Positions 24,949-33,159 of a stretch of 64,000 nucleotides of DNA are shown here, piece by piece (within the stretch, counting starts at the first letter, position 1; each line of letters begins with the position of its first letter). Origin of the DNA: Candidatus Pseudomonas phytovorans (GTDB lineage: Bacteria; Pseudomonadota; Gammaproteobacteria; Pseudomonadales; Pseudomonadaceae); assembly GCA_029202525.1 (NCBI GenBank), contig CP119325.1:4128001-4192000 (forward strand), in the 5' to 3' direction. A program made the position numbers and the translations under genes. The notes beneath the pieces were generated by a model. The model made no database searches, was not told the origin of the DNA, and saw only the letters and a list, made by a program, of their open reading frames with translations.

Positions 24949-26118
24949 TTACAGGTAGCCCGGAAGGGGCTGTTTTCCGAAAAACATCGCACCGGCGTTC
25001 TGGTACGTGACGTCGCCCATGAAGGCGTGCTGGGTGACCACCTGCGCATCGTTGACGCAACGGGCCAGCGGGCTTTCGTTGTAAATGCCAGTCATGCCCG
25101 AGAGCATTTGCGCGCTGCGCGCAACTTCGGCGGCCACGCGTGTGGCGTGGGTGGACGACAGGCGCAGCAGGTTGGTGGCCTCGACCGGCACCGGATCACC
25201 CGCCAGCACATGGGCCCAGGCGTGTTCGATGGAGTCGTAGAAAAACGCCCGCGCCGAACGCAGCGCGGCCTCGGCTTTGGCCACATCAACCTGGGCCAGC
25301 GGGCGGTCGGCAAGCGCCGGAGCGCCCGTGACCGAGATGCGCCCGCTGGCCATGCCCGAGAGTTCGTCCAGCGCGGCGCGGGCCACACCCAAGCCCACCA
25401 CCGACAGCACCTGGGTGGCCAGCGACAGCGACGGGTAGCGGAACAGCGGCTCGTCGAGGTTCGAGTGGCCACCGCGAACGAAGGTCCACTCCTCGCCCAC
25501 CACCACATCCTCGACCACCACATCGTGGCTACCGGTGCCCAGCAGGCCCACGGTGTCCCAGGTTTCCTCGATGCGTGCCTGGCTGCTTGGCATGACTGCC
25601 AAACGTGGCAGGTCGAGCTTGTCGCCATTACGGGGGGCGATGCCCACGCCGATTATGTCGGCGCCCATCGAGCCGCTGGAGTATTTCCAGCGGCCATTGA
25701 CCTTGAAACCACCGGCCACGACTTCGGCAGGCTGTGGCGGGAAGATGCCACCGGCGAACACCGTATCCGGGCTCTGCTGGTAGATCTTGGCGATGGTCTC
25801 CAGCGGCAACGACGCCAGGTACACCGGGCTCATGCCGAAGCTCGCCACCCAACCGGCGGAGCCGTCGGCATGGGAGATGCGCTCGATCATTTCGCAGAAC
25901 TGGGCAGGCGAGCACTCCAGCCCGCCGAAGCGGCTGGGCACCAGAGCGCGGTATACGCCATGCGCCTTGAACGCTTGGATAACATCGCGGGACAGGTGGC
26001 GCTGGCGATCGAACTCACCCAGGCGGGCACGATCACGAATTCCTTCGAGCAAGGCGTCGAAGGCGGCACCGGAGGTCAGCGCCGACTCAGGCGCGGCACG
26101 CAGGCAAAACGAATCCAT
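24949..26118 (-). CDS. iacA: IacA, acyl-CoA-dehydrogenase-type flavin monooxygenase, first IAA enzyme
   Basis: The 389-residue protein has the acyl-CoA dehydrogenase fold used by two-component group D monooxygenases (HpaH/HsaA style). SRDVIQAFKAHGVYRALVPS is in the N-terminal helical domain. FGGLECSPAQFCEMIERISH follows, then FKVNGRWKYSSGS in the beta domain. The C-terminal helical domain contains ARSAQMLSGMTGIYNESPLA. IacA catalyses the initial oxidation of the indole ring of IAA using reduced flavin from IacG. The start at 26118 has GGAGAAAG. It is first in iacABCDEFG and is preceded by a long AT-rich leader carrying the IacR-type operator. Confidence 0.93.
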   Translation of the reverse strand: MDSFCLRAAPESALTSGAAFDALLEGIRDRARLGEFDRQRHLSRDVIQAFKAHGVYRALVPSRFGGLECSPAQFCEMIERISHADGSAGWVASFGMSPVYLASLPLETIAKIYQQSPDTVFAGGIFPPQPAEVVAGGFKVNGRWKYSSGSMGADIIGVGIAPRNGDKLDLPRLAVMPSSQARIEETWDTVGLLGTGSHDVVVEDVVVGEEWTFVRGGHSNLDEPLFRYPSLSLATQVLSVVGLGVARAALDELSGMASGRISVTGAPALADRPLAQVDVAKAEAALRSARAFFYDSIEHAWAHVLAGDPVPVEATNLLRLSSTHATRVAAEVARSAQMLSGMTGIYNESPLARCVNDAQVVTQHAFMGDVTYQNAGAMFFGKQPLPGYL

Positions 26119-26329
26119 AGACTTTCTCCGTCTCAGGCACGGTTTGGAACTAGAGGGCAGAAGGGAAATGGCCTGGGCCTTGATGGGCTTTGGCAACACC
26201 GGTGACCGGTGCTTGGGTGACGAGGCGTTCCACGGGGAAACACCTGCCACGCGCTACGAGGGGGGCGTGATCTGGCGGCATGGTCTGTCTCTCTTGTTGT
26301 GTTTGCCGATGAGTGGAATTTGAGATTTT

Positions 26330-26358
26330 TTACGTGAATTGTCAATTGAATTTTCACG
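26330..26358. promoter_or_regulatory. Candidate IacR operator overlapping the iacA promoter
   Basis: ACGTGAATTGTCAATTGA (26332-26349) matches the element upstream of iacH. Here it is also bounded by CGTGAA (26333-26338) and TTCACG (26353-26358), an exact inverted repeat. The minus strand contains TTGACA (26345-26340), a consensus -35 pointing towards iacA, about 220 bp from its start codon. Confidence 0.65.
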
Positions 26359-26394
26359 CTTAATTTTTCAAATTTTACGCTGTAAAAATAGGAA

Positions 26395-26409
26395 CAATTC
26401 TCGAAATTG
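26395..26409. promoter_or_regulatory. Second palindrome upstream of iacA
   Basis: CAATT-CTCGA-AATTG is a perfect inverted repeat about 50 bp upstream of the main operator candidate. It may be an auxiliary repressor or activator site; function unknown. Confidence 0.35.
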
Positions 26410-26624
26410 TCCTAACACACTGTTTTAACTGATTATTCCCTAGAAACCACACAGCGAGCGCGAGGCATCAACTCATCACCAGTTAGAAAAATACGAAATA
26501 AATTGAGCGATAAATTGATAGAAAATAATCGTTGGATTGCGTTACGAATCCAGAAAAAATGATGCATGGCTGCGCTGAAAAAGCCGCTGCCACGCATCAG
26601 GGAGACAGGGCTGAAGCCCTCGAT

Positions 26625-27956
26625 TCAGAAATGCGTGCTGATCAGCAGCGCCGTATACACATTGAGGTCGTTGTCACCCAGTTGCACGCCACCTTGATCG
26701 GCGCTTTTCTTGGGGTCGTACAAACCGACCATGGGCGAAATCACGACGTTTGGCGTCACGGCCCAATCCAGTACCAGGTCCAATTCGCGGCCGGAACTGT
26801 TGGCAACGCCGCTTGTGTGACGGGTGCGGAAATCGTAGGCCAGCACGTTGACCGCGAGCTTTTCATGGGGCTGGGCGCGCCAGTACACTTGGTGGATGGA
26901 GGTATTGTTGCCGAACGGCCCGGCATAATTCGCCGCCACCTCCCCCTGGAACCAGGTGCCATAGCCGCGGCTGAAGCCGTATAGCAACGAATCCCAATGC
27001 GCGCCGTACTGGCTGTAGCGATAGCCGAGGGTGGGTTGCCACGGCACATCGGCGAATGTCCAGGCAGCCTCGACATAACCTGCCTGCGCGTTGCCGCGCC
27101 GTGTGTTTTGCCATCCAAGTTCCGACGAGAGAAACAAGTTTTCGACGCCGGCATTGCCGGCAGCTCGAATGCTGTACACATCCATGCCATCTCGGTCGGT
27201 CTGGGCATCCACGGCAAATTTCTTGTCGACGCCCAGGCCACGCAGGTAGGTTAGCCCTACCGTTCCGGCATCGGCGGTGTACTCCAGGGTCGAGAATGCC
27301 ATTTCTACCTTGGCCTGGATCGGGTTGTCTGACTTGAACCAACCCAGCGATCCGTGCAGACCGTTATCGCCGCCCAGCTTGACCCACAAGGTCTGGTCGA
27401 ACGCCCGGCGGGGCGTGATGTAGTAGCCGCCACCCCGGTTATAGACGTTGTCGGCCACCCCGCGACCCGCGCTGATGCCGTCACCGGCGACAATGAAACC
27501 GTCCCCTAGCAGAAGCGCCTGGCGCCCGGCAGAAATATCGATGCCATCCTGGCCCAGTGCCGGGAACAAGTCACCGGAGCGCCAGCCCGCGAAGGCATCC
27601 TCCCATTTGTCAGTGCGCTCGCTGCCGTCGGTAAACCCTGCCGAATCGCCGTCTCCCCAGGTGGCAGACGCCACTCGGTTGAGCGTGCCGTACAACGTGC
27701 CCAAATGGTCACGGCTGATGCTGCCGCTGAGCCCGTACTTGATGAAGCCCTCCTGCCAGGAGGAATGGCCCGCTTCACGGTTGCCCCAGACCGCGTAGTT
27801 CTTTTGGCTATGGAATGCCCCAACAGTCGACTGTATGTCGAGCGCTAACTTGGTGTCCGGCTCGTCGACCAGTTGCAGCGCGGGCGCCGCACAGCACCAA
27901 AGCCCTCCCAGCATGCACGCCGAGCGCCCCAGCGCGGTTCCCAGATACTTTTTCAT
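26625..27956 (-). CDS. Outer-membrane beta-barrel channel, possibly alginate-export (AlgE-like) family
   Basis: The 443-residue protein has a signal peptide (cleavage near residue 27, APALQLVDE) and the strand pattern of an 18-stranded barrel, ending in the aromatic residue His-Phe (ALLISTHF). Internal segments such as AGRQALLLGDGFIVAGDGIS and PRRAFDQTLWVKLG resemble the AlgE-like alginate-export porins that often accompany aromatic catabolism genes. It probably admits substrate, perhaps IAA or related acids. It has a strong GGAGAGG ribosome-binding site and lies upstream of iacA on the same strand, but the 506-bp gap suggests separate transcription. Confidence 0.75.
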   Translation of the reverse strand: MKKYLGTALGRSACMLGGLWCCAAPALQLVDEPDTKLALDIQSTVGAFHSQKNYAVWGNREAGHSSWQEGFIKYGLSGSISRDHLGTLYGTLNRVASATWGDGDSAGFTDGSERTDKWEDAFAGWRSGDLFPALGQDGIDISAGRQALLLGDGFIVAGDGISAGRGVADNVYNRGGGYYITPRRAFDQTLWVKLGGDNGLHGSLGWFKSDNPIQAKVEMAFSTLEYTADAGTVGLTYLRGLGVDKKFAVDAQTDRDGMDVYSIRAAGNAGVENLFLSSELGWQNTRRGNAQAGYVEAAWTFADVPWQPTLGYRYSQYGAHWDSLLYGFSRGYGTWFQGEVAANYAGPFGNNTSIHQVYWRAQPHEKLAVNVLAYDFRTRHTSGVANSSGRELDLVLDWAVTPNVVISPMVGLYDPKKSADQGGVQLGDNDLNVYTALLISTHF

Positions 27957-28213
27957 GGCAAAGCCTCTCCCGGCACGGGCCGAGGTGCGGCCCGCGTGTT
28001 GTTGTTATTGGCAGAAAAGTTGCGCGGGAAGCGGAGCGTCAGTTAGGAATGGCACCTGACGCGAACCTGTCGGCGGTCCCCTCGCAAGTGCCATGATTCT
28101 GGCCCAGGGAGCGGACGCTGGATTTGCCGTGGCTGACAGTGTTTTGCATTTGCTTGCCAAAGCGCACGAACAACCATTCGTTTACGCCAGGGTCAGGAAT
28201 TACACCGGCCGGG

Positions 28214-29113
28214 CTACTGCCCTTGGCTGCGATAGCTGCGGGGCGTGACCCCCAGCTGCTTCTTGAATGTCTTGGAAAAATGCGCGGAATCGGCGAACCC
28301 CCAGCGCGTGCCGATATCGGTGATCGACCGGTGGCCGTAGGCTGGGTTGCGCAGGTCCTGGGCGGCCTTCAATAGCCGCTCGCGCAGAATGTAACGGCAA
28401 ACGCTGTCGCCGGTTGCCTCGAACAGGCGGTACAGCTGACGACTGGAAATGCCCAGCTCCTCGGCCAGGGCGACAGGGGTCAGGCGCGGCGAGTCCAGGC
28501 GCTGCTGGATCAGCGATTGCACTTCATGAAGGTGCAAGCCAGGTGAACTGTCGCGCGCCCGGTATTCCAGCACCGAGCCAAGCAAGCCCACCAGTGCGGC
28601 CTGCAGGCCGTCGCCGTCTTCTGCGCAGGCCCACTGCTCGAGCTCGCCTTCAGCCACTTGGCGTACCATGTTTGCGAGCAACTGCCCGCACGCACCGGTG
28701 GTGGAAAGCTTGCCAAAACGGTTGTAGTCGAGATTCCTCAAACGCTCGCGCGGCAGGTGGATGGAGACATGCGAAAACAGCCCGCGCGGCATCATCTTCA
28801 TCGCCTGCGCCGAGTCCAGCAACGCCATGTCACCCTCGCGCAAGTCCATGGACCGATCGCCCAGTTCAATCGACATTTCACCTTGGTGCTGTAACACAAG
28901 GAAACAGTGTGGGTCGTTGTCACGCCCTGCCTCACGTCCCGAGCGGGCAATGGCGTTGGCATTGCTTCGAATGTGCGCGACCCGCGTACTGCCCAGCAAC
29001 GAGGGGCGAAAATCACCGATGAAAAGGCTCTGGCAGTAGTCATAGCGGGTTTCGAAGCGCCCGCATACCGCATGGACACTCTCATTCCAGACAGACATAG
29101 CATGACCACTCAT
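28214..29113 (-). CDS. AraC-family regulator, FeaR/XylS-like
   Basis: The 299-residue protein has an N-terminal AraC-binding-like domain (RFETRYDYCQSLFIGDFRPS) and a C-terminal double HTH. The HTH segments are TPVALAEELGISSRQLYRLF and SITDIGTRWGFADSAHFSKT. This layout is shared by FeaR and related activators of aromatic-amine and aromatic-acid catabolism. The start at 29113 has GGAGATG. It is divergent from the LysR gene and upstream of the barrel porin on its own strand, 257 bp away. It could activate that porin, iacA or the second oxygenase operon; the sequence does not say which. Confidence 0.88.
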   Translation of the reverse strand: MSGHAMSVWNESVHAVCGRFETRYDYCQSLFIGDFRPSLLGSTRVAHIRSNANAIARSGREAGRDNDPHCFLVLQHQGEMSIELGDRSMDLREGDMALLDSAQAMKMMPRGLFSHVSIHLPRERLRNLDYNRFGKLSTTGACGQLLANMVRQVAEGELEQWACAEDGDGLQAALVGLLGSVLEYRARDSSPGLHLHEVQSLIQQRLDSPRLTPVALAEELGISSRQLYRLFEATGDSVCRYILRERLLKAAQDLRNPAYGHRSITDIGTRWGFADSAHFSKTFKKQLGVTPRSYRSQGQ

Positions 29114-29267
29114 GAATCATCTCCATCGAAAAAACGCGCTTTAATAGTGCAATATTCACGTGATTTTGGGTAACAAAAACCTGTTGTATGATGCGCAAGC
29201 ACTAAACGCGCCACATTGCACGTCTGCAGCGAAGGTCGTTATCCGCCGCCTGCCTCGAGGAGCCGCC

Positions 29268-30200
29268 ATGCCCAACCGTCCACCTGCTTCGACCGACCTG
29301 CAAGACCACCGCCTGCGCTACCTGTACCTAAGCCACGAAAAGGGCTCTATGCGAGCCGCTGCCGAGGCCTTGGGCGTGGCCACTTCATCGGTCAGCCGCC
29401 AGATAGCCCGGTTGGAACAGGAGCTGGATATCGAGCTGGTACGCCCCGGCACCCACCGCATCAGCTTGACCGCTGCGGGTGAGGCGGCGGTGGACTACTA
29501 CATCGAACGCCTGCGCCAGCACTCGCAGCTGATCGATCGCCTCGACGAACTGCGCCAGCGCCAACAGGCATCGACCGTGATCGCGATTGGTGAAGGCCTG
29601 CTCGGTGCCCGGGCAATAACCTCGCTGCAGGGCTTTTTGCATGCCCATGGCGCGCACAAGGCCGAGATAATCAGCGCACCGTCGCTGGAAGTACAGCGCA
29701 TGGTGCTGGCCGACGAGGCCCACCTCGGCGTGGTTTTCGCCCCCAGCGCGACGGCACCCCTGACCCGCCTGTTCAGCCTGGCTCAGCCCCTGCGCATGAT
29801 CGTGCACCGTGACAACCGCATGGCCCAGCGCTCCACCGTTACCCTTGAGGAAGTGGCGCGCGAATCCCTGGTACTGCCCGGCGCCAACTTCCGCGTGCGA
29901 GAACTGGCGGATGCGGCGTGCCGGGACCAGGTATTCGATATCGTGCCCACACTTACCTCTAATTCGCTGGCGGTGATCCTCGACTTCGTGCGCTCTGGGC
30001 TGGGTGCAACATTGCTCGCCGAATTGCCGATCATCGACGAGATCAAGAGCGGCACCTTTAAAGCACTGGCCATCGATTGCGAGGCGATGAACGCCACCGA
30101 TATCCAGATTGTCACCCGCCGTGGCCGCACCCTGGATGGCTTGAGCCGTGAACTGGCGACGGAAATGGCCAAGGCCGTGCGCATGGCGGCCAGTGCCTGA
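29268..30200 (+). CDS. LysR-family regulator adjacent to the second oxygenase operon
   Basis: The 310-residue LysR protein has the usual N-terminal HTH (residues about 12-70: RLRYLYLSHEKGSMRAAAEA, then SSVSRQIARLEQELDIELV) and a two-lobed effector domain. Its ribosome-binding site is CGAGGAG. It is transcribed in the same direction as C2-D2-F2, unlike typical LysR genes, which are divergent from their targets. The 119-bp gap before C2 contains a perfect palindrome that could be its site. It may regulate the AraC gene on the other side as well. Confidence 0.9.
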   Translation: MPNRPPASTDLQDHRLRYLYLSHEKGSMRAAAEALGVATSSVSRQIARLEQELDIELVRPGTHRISLTAAGEAAVDYYIERLRQHSQLIDRLDELRQRQQASTVIAIGEGLLGARAITSLQGFLHAHGAHKAEIISAPSLEVQRMVLADEAHLGVVFAPSATAPLTRLFSLAQPLRMIVHRDNRMAQRSTVTLEEVARESLVLPGANFRVRELADAACRDQVFDIVPTLTSNSLAVILDFVRSGLGATLLAELPIIDEIKSGTFKALAIDCEAMNATDIQIVTRRGRTLDGLSRELATEMAKAVRMAASA

Positions 30201-30216
30201 TTGCAGCCGCGCACTT

Positions 30217-30233
30217 GTTGCGCAAAACGCAAC
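30217..30233. promoter_or_regulatory. Perfect palindrome upstream of C2, candidate LysR site
   Basis: GTTGCG-CAAAA-CGCAAC forms a perfect inverted repeat, with the flanking T and A also tending to pair. It lies 87 bp before the C2 start and just after the LysR stop codon. A further half-site GTTGC follows a few bases later. No copy of the iacA/iacH motif is present here, so this operon is probably not under IacR. Confidence 0.5.
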
Positions 30234-30319
30234 GACATTGTTGCTGCCGGTCATTGAGCGCCTGCCCCCTGCCCTTTAGCGTTGCTCACATAAGAAAACG
30301 CCCCATAGAGGTGAACCCC

Positions 30320-31603
30320 GTGAGCAACCTGATCCCCGCCATCAACCTGGCGGTAGACCCGGCCGAGCTGGTCCAGGCCGACCGTGTCCACACATCCCTG
30401 TACACCGACCCGGCATTGTTCGACGCCGAACTCGAGAAGATCTTCCACAACACCTGGATCTGGGTCGCCCACGAGAGCGAAATCCCCGATGCCGGTAGCT
30501 ACAAGACCACCTACATCGGCAAGCAGCCGGTGATCGTGGTGCGTGACCGCAAAAAAGGCATCAACGTGCTGCTTAACCGCTGCCGCCACCGTGGCGCCAC
30601 GGTGTGCGAGCACAAGAAGGGCAAGACCAACAGCTTTGTCTGCCCCTATCACGGTTGGGGCTATGCCCTGGACGGCTCGCTGCGCGGTATTCCACACCCG
30701 GAAAGCTACGGCGACTGCATCGACAAGGCCGAACTGCCGCTGGTCAGCCTGCGTACCGAACGCTACGCCGGCATGGTCTTCGCCACCTTCAACGACGCCA
30801 TCGAACCGCTGGAGGACTTCCTCGGCGCGTCCAGGAAGTGGATCGACCTGTTCATGAAGCAGGGCGCGGGCTACGGCATAAAAGTACCGGGCGAGCACCG
30901 CTTCCGCTTCCCGGGCAACTGGAAGATCCAGCTGGAAAACACCACCGACGCCTACCACTTCCCGCTGGTGCACAAAAGCTTCCTGTCCTCGGTCGACGAA
31001 CAGACCCTGGAACTGTTCGACTTCGTCAAAGGCCCCGGCTACGTCGAGGACCTGGGTAACGGCCACAGCGTGATGGTGATGATCCCCGAGTTGATCGACC
31101 TGGAAGCCGACCTCGACAAACCTATCCCCGAGCGTTTCGAGGCGTTAGCCGCTGAACTGCGCGACGAGGGCATCGAAGAGCAGCAGGTGCGGCGCATCGT
31201 CCGCGCCGTTGGCGGTTCGGGCTTCAACCTCAACCTGTTCCCCAACGTCGCCTGCTCGATGGCGTTCTTCCGCGTGCTGCAACCGATCTCGGTGACCGAG
31301 ACCGAAATCCACCACTCGGTGATCACCATGGACGGCGGCCCGGCCGCCGCCAACCGCTACCGCCTGCGCCTGCACGAGCACTTCCAGGGGCCGATGGGCT
31401 TTGGCACGCCGGACGACTCCGAGGCCTGGGAGCGCGTGCAGAAAGGCGCCAATGCCGGCGAGAACCTGTGGATCATGCTCAACCGCGGCCTGCCGGGTGA
31501 GAAACCCAGCGAAGACGGCCTGATCTCCGACGTCAGTGCCGAGACCGGCATGCGTGCGGCGTACCAGCAGTGGAAGAAGATGATGACCGCGGAGGCCAAA
31601 TGA
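30320..31603 (+). CDS. Second IacC-type Rieske dioxygenase large subunit (C2)
   Basis: The 427-residue protein is identical to IacC except Ser171 in place of Ala. All Rieske (Cys88, His90, Cys108, His111) and mononuclear-iron residues are conserved. It uses the same GTG start but a different leader (GAGGTGAACCCC). It heads the operon C2-D2-F2, behind a LysR gene. With such identity it should accept the same substrate as IacC. A distinct physiological role would have to come from its regulation or reductase partner. Confidence 0.93.
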   Translation: MSNLIPAINLAVDPAELVQADRVHTSLYTDPALFDAELEKIFHNTWIWVAHESEIPDAGSYKTTYIGKQPVIVVRDRKKGINVLLNRCRHRGATVCEHKKGKTNSFVCPYHGWGYALDGSLRGIPHPESYGDCIDKAELPLVSLRTERYAGMVFATFNDAIEPLEDFLGASRKWIDLFMKQGAGYGIKVPGEHRFRFPGNWKIQLENTTDAYHFPLVHKSFLSSVDEQTLELFDFVKGPGYVEDLGNGHSVMVMIPELIDLEADLDKPIPERFEALAAELRDEGIEEQQVRRIVRAVGGSGFNLNLFPNVACSMAFFRVLQPISVTETEIHHSVITMDGGPAAANRYRLRLHEHFQGPMGFGTPDDSEAWERVQKGANAGENLWIMLNRGLPGEKPSEDGLISDVSAETGMRAAYQQWKKMMTAEAK

Positions 31604-32079
31604 TGAACCTGAACCTGTTCAACGAAGTGACCGCGTTCATCTGGCAGGAAGGCGACATGCTCGACCATGGCGAGTACGACACCTGGTTGAGCCTGTGGAC
31701 CGACAAAGGCACCTACATCATCCCGATCGACCCCCGGGAAACCGACCACGAGAACACCCTCAACTACGCCTACGACGACCACCACATGCGCGGCCTGCGC
31801 GTGCAGCGGCTGATTGGCGGCGAGTCGATCTCGACCAGCCCGCAGCCGCGCACCGTGCGCACGATTTCGCGCATCCGCGTGCTCGGCGACGACGGCGTCA
31901 ACGTTACCGTGAGGGCCGCACAGAACATCCGCGAATTCCGCAAGGAAAGCCTCAAGCACTACAGCGCCGACCTGACCTACACCCTGGTGCGGGCCGAAGG
32001 GGGCTTCAAGATCCACCGCAAGGTGATCAGCCTGATCAACAGCGACGATGCCCTTGCCGGTATCGGCTACATCCTCTAG
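31600..32079 (+). CDS. Second IacD-type dioxygenase small subunit (D2)
   Basis: The 159-residue protein is identical to IacD apart from Thr38, Gly135 and Ala151. It overlaps the C2 stop by 4 bp, as in iacCD. Sequence identity with iacD stops at the TAG codon; the next bases lead into the F2 reductase gene instead of an SDR gene. Confidence 0.93.
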   Translation: MMNLNLFNEVTAFIWQEGDMLDHGEYDTWLSLWTDKGTYIIPIDPRETDHENTLNYAYDDHHMRGLRVQRLIGGESISTSPQPRTVRTISRIRVLGDDGVNVTVRAAQNIREFRKESLKHYSADLTYTLVRAEGGFKIHRKVISLINSDDALAGIGYIL

Positions 32080-32088
32080 GCCATGACC

Positions 32089-33048
32089 ATGAGCGATCAA
32101 CTGCTAGATGTGATCGTCCAGGCCCGCGAAGTGCAGGGCGGCGACGTGGTCGTCCTCGAGCTGGCGACGGTCAATGGCCAGGCGTTGCCCCGCTTCGCGG
32201 CAGGCGCCCACATCGACCTGCACTTGGCCCCGGGCTTGGTGCGCCAGTACTCGCTGTGCAGCGACCCCGCGCAAACCCATGCCTACCGCCTGGGCGTGCT
32301 CAAGGACCAGCAATCACGCGGCGGTTCGCAGGCGGTGCACGAACAGCTGCAACGCGGCACGCCAATACGCATCAGTGCGCCGCGTAACCTGTTCCCACTG
32401 GCCAACGACGCCAAACGCTCGATCCTGCTGGGCGGCGGCATCGGCATCACCCCGATGATTGCCATGGCCCATGCCCTGCATGCACAAGGCCAACCATTCG
32501 AGCTGCACTACCGCGCACGCTCGCGCAGCCGCTGCGCCTTCGTCGATGAACTGCTGGGCGCGCCGTTCGCCGCCAACGTTTTCACCCACTTCAGCGACGA
32601 GGGCCCCGACCAACAGCTGGACCTGGCGCGCGTTCTCGGCCCCGGCACCCCCGGTGTGCACCTGTATACCTGCGGCCCGACGGGCTTCATGGACTGGGTG
32701 ATCGAGGGCGCCCGCCAGCAAGGCTTCGCTGAGCAATACATCCACCACGAGTACTTCCAGGCCGAGGTCGATAGCTCGGGCGCCAGTTTCGAAGTTGTCG
32801 CCGCACGCAGCGGCAAGACCGTGCAGGTGCAGGCGGGGCAAACCCTGATCGCCGCGCTGCGCGAACAGGGTATCAAGGTCGAGGTGTCGTGCGAGCAAGG
32901 TGTGTGCGGCACCTGCCTGTGCGATGTGCTCGAAGGCGAGCCTGATCACCGTGACCAATACCTGACCGATGAGGAGAAACAGAGCAACGAACAGATCGTG
33001 CTGTGCTGTTCCCGGGCGCTCAGCAAGCGCCTGGTGCTGGATATCTAA
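32089..33048 (+). CDS. IacF-like reductase of the second oxygenase operon (F2)
   Basis: The 319-residue protein has the same layout as IacF: RQYSLCSDPAQ flavin motif, LLGGGIGITPMIAMAHALH nucleotide motif and C-terminal [2Fe-2S] domain SCEQGVCGTCLCDVLEGEPD with a last Cys in IVLCCSRA. By eye it is roughly two-thirds identical to IacF, far below the 99 percent of the neighbouring oxygenase genes. The second of two near ATGs (32089, MSDQLLD) aligns with the IacF start and gives equal length. It should deliver electrons to C2D2. Confidence 0.9.
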   Translation: MSDQLLDVIVQAREVQGGDVVVLELATVNGQALPRFAAGAHIDLHLAPGLVRQYSLCSDPAQTHAYRLGVLKDQQSRGGSQAVHEQLQRGTPIRISAPRNLFPLANDAKRSILLGGGIGITPMIAMAHALHAQGQPFELHYRARSRSRCAFVDELLGAPFAANVFTHFSDEGPDQQLDLARVLGPGTPGVHLYTCGPTGFMDWVIEGARQQGFAEQYIHHEYFQAEVDSSGASFEVVAARSGKTVQVQAGQTLIAALREQGIKVEVSCEQGVCGTCLCDVLEGEPDHRDQYLTDEEKQSNEQIVLCCSRALSKRLVLDI

Positions 33049-33159
33049 AAACAACAAAAACAATACGTGACAGACAAGCGGGCCCAGACCTGCAGACCTC
33101 CTCTGCCCAGTTTCCCGACTGCCCGGACCTTGTACTGATCACACTTCCAGGATTACCCC

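Larger units (their letters stand above)
26119..26624. other. AT-rich regulatory region upstream of iacA
   Basis: This 506-bp gap separates the porin stop (26625) from the iacA start. Between about 26310 and 26560 it is strikingly AT-rich for this genome, as expected of a controlled promoter or nucleoid-protein target. It holds the motif shared with iacH (26330-26358) and a second inverted repeat (26395-26409). The roughly 200 bp nearest iacA are ordinary GC-rich sequence without a credible gene, so the leader mRNA would be long. Confidence 0.6.
30320..32079 (+). repeat. 1,760-bp inverted repeat, copy 2 (C2D2)
   Basis: Partner of 22792-24551 in the opposite orientation, 99.3 percent identical by direct count. 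About 5.8 kb lies between the copies (24552-30319: iacB, iacA, porin, AraC and LysR genes). No insertion-sequence ends or target duplications are visible at the junctions. Confidence 0.95.

Noticed and set aside
22792..32079. Composite transposon carrying the oxygenase genes
   Set aside because: The repeated DNA is exactly the oxygenase coding sequence; there is no transposase, terminal inverted repeat or target duplication.
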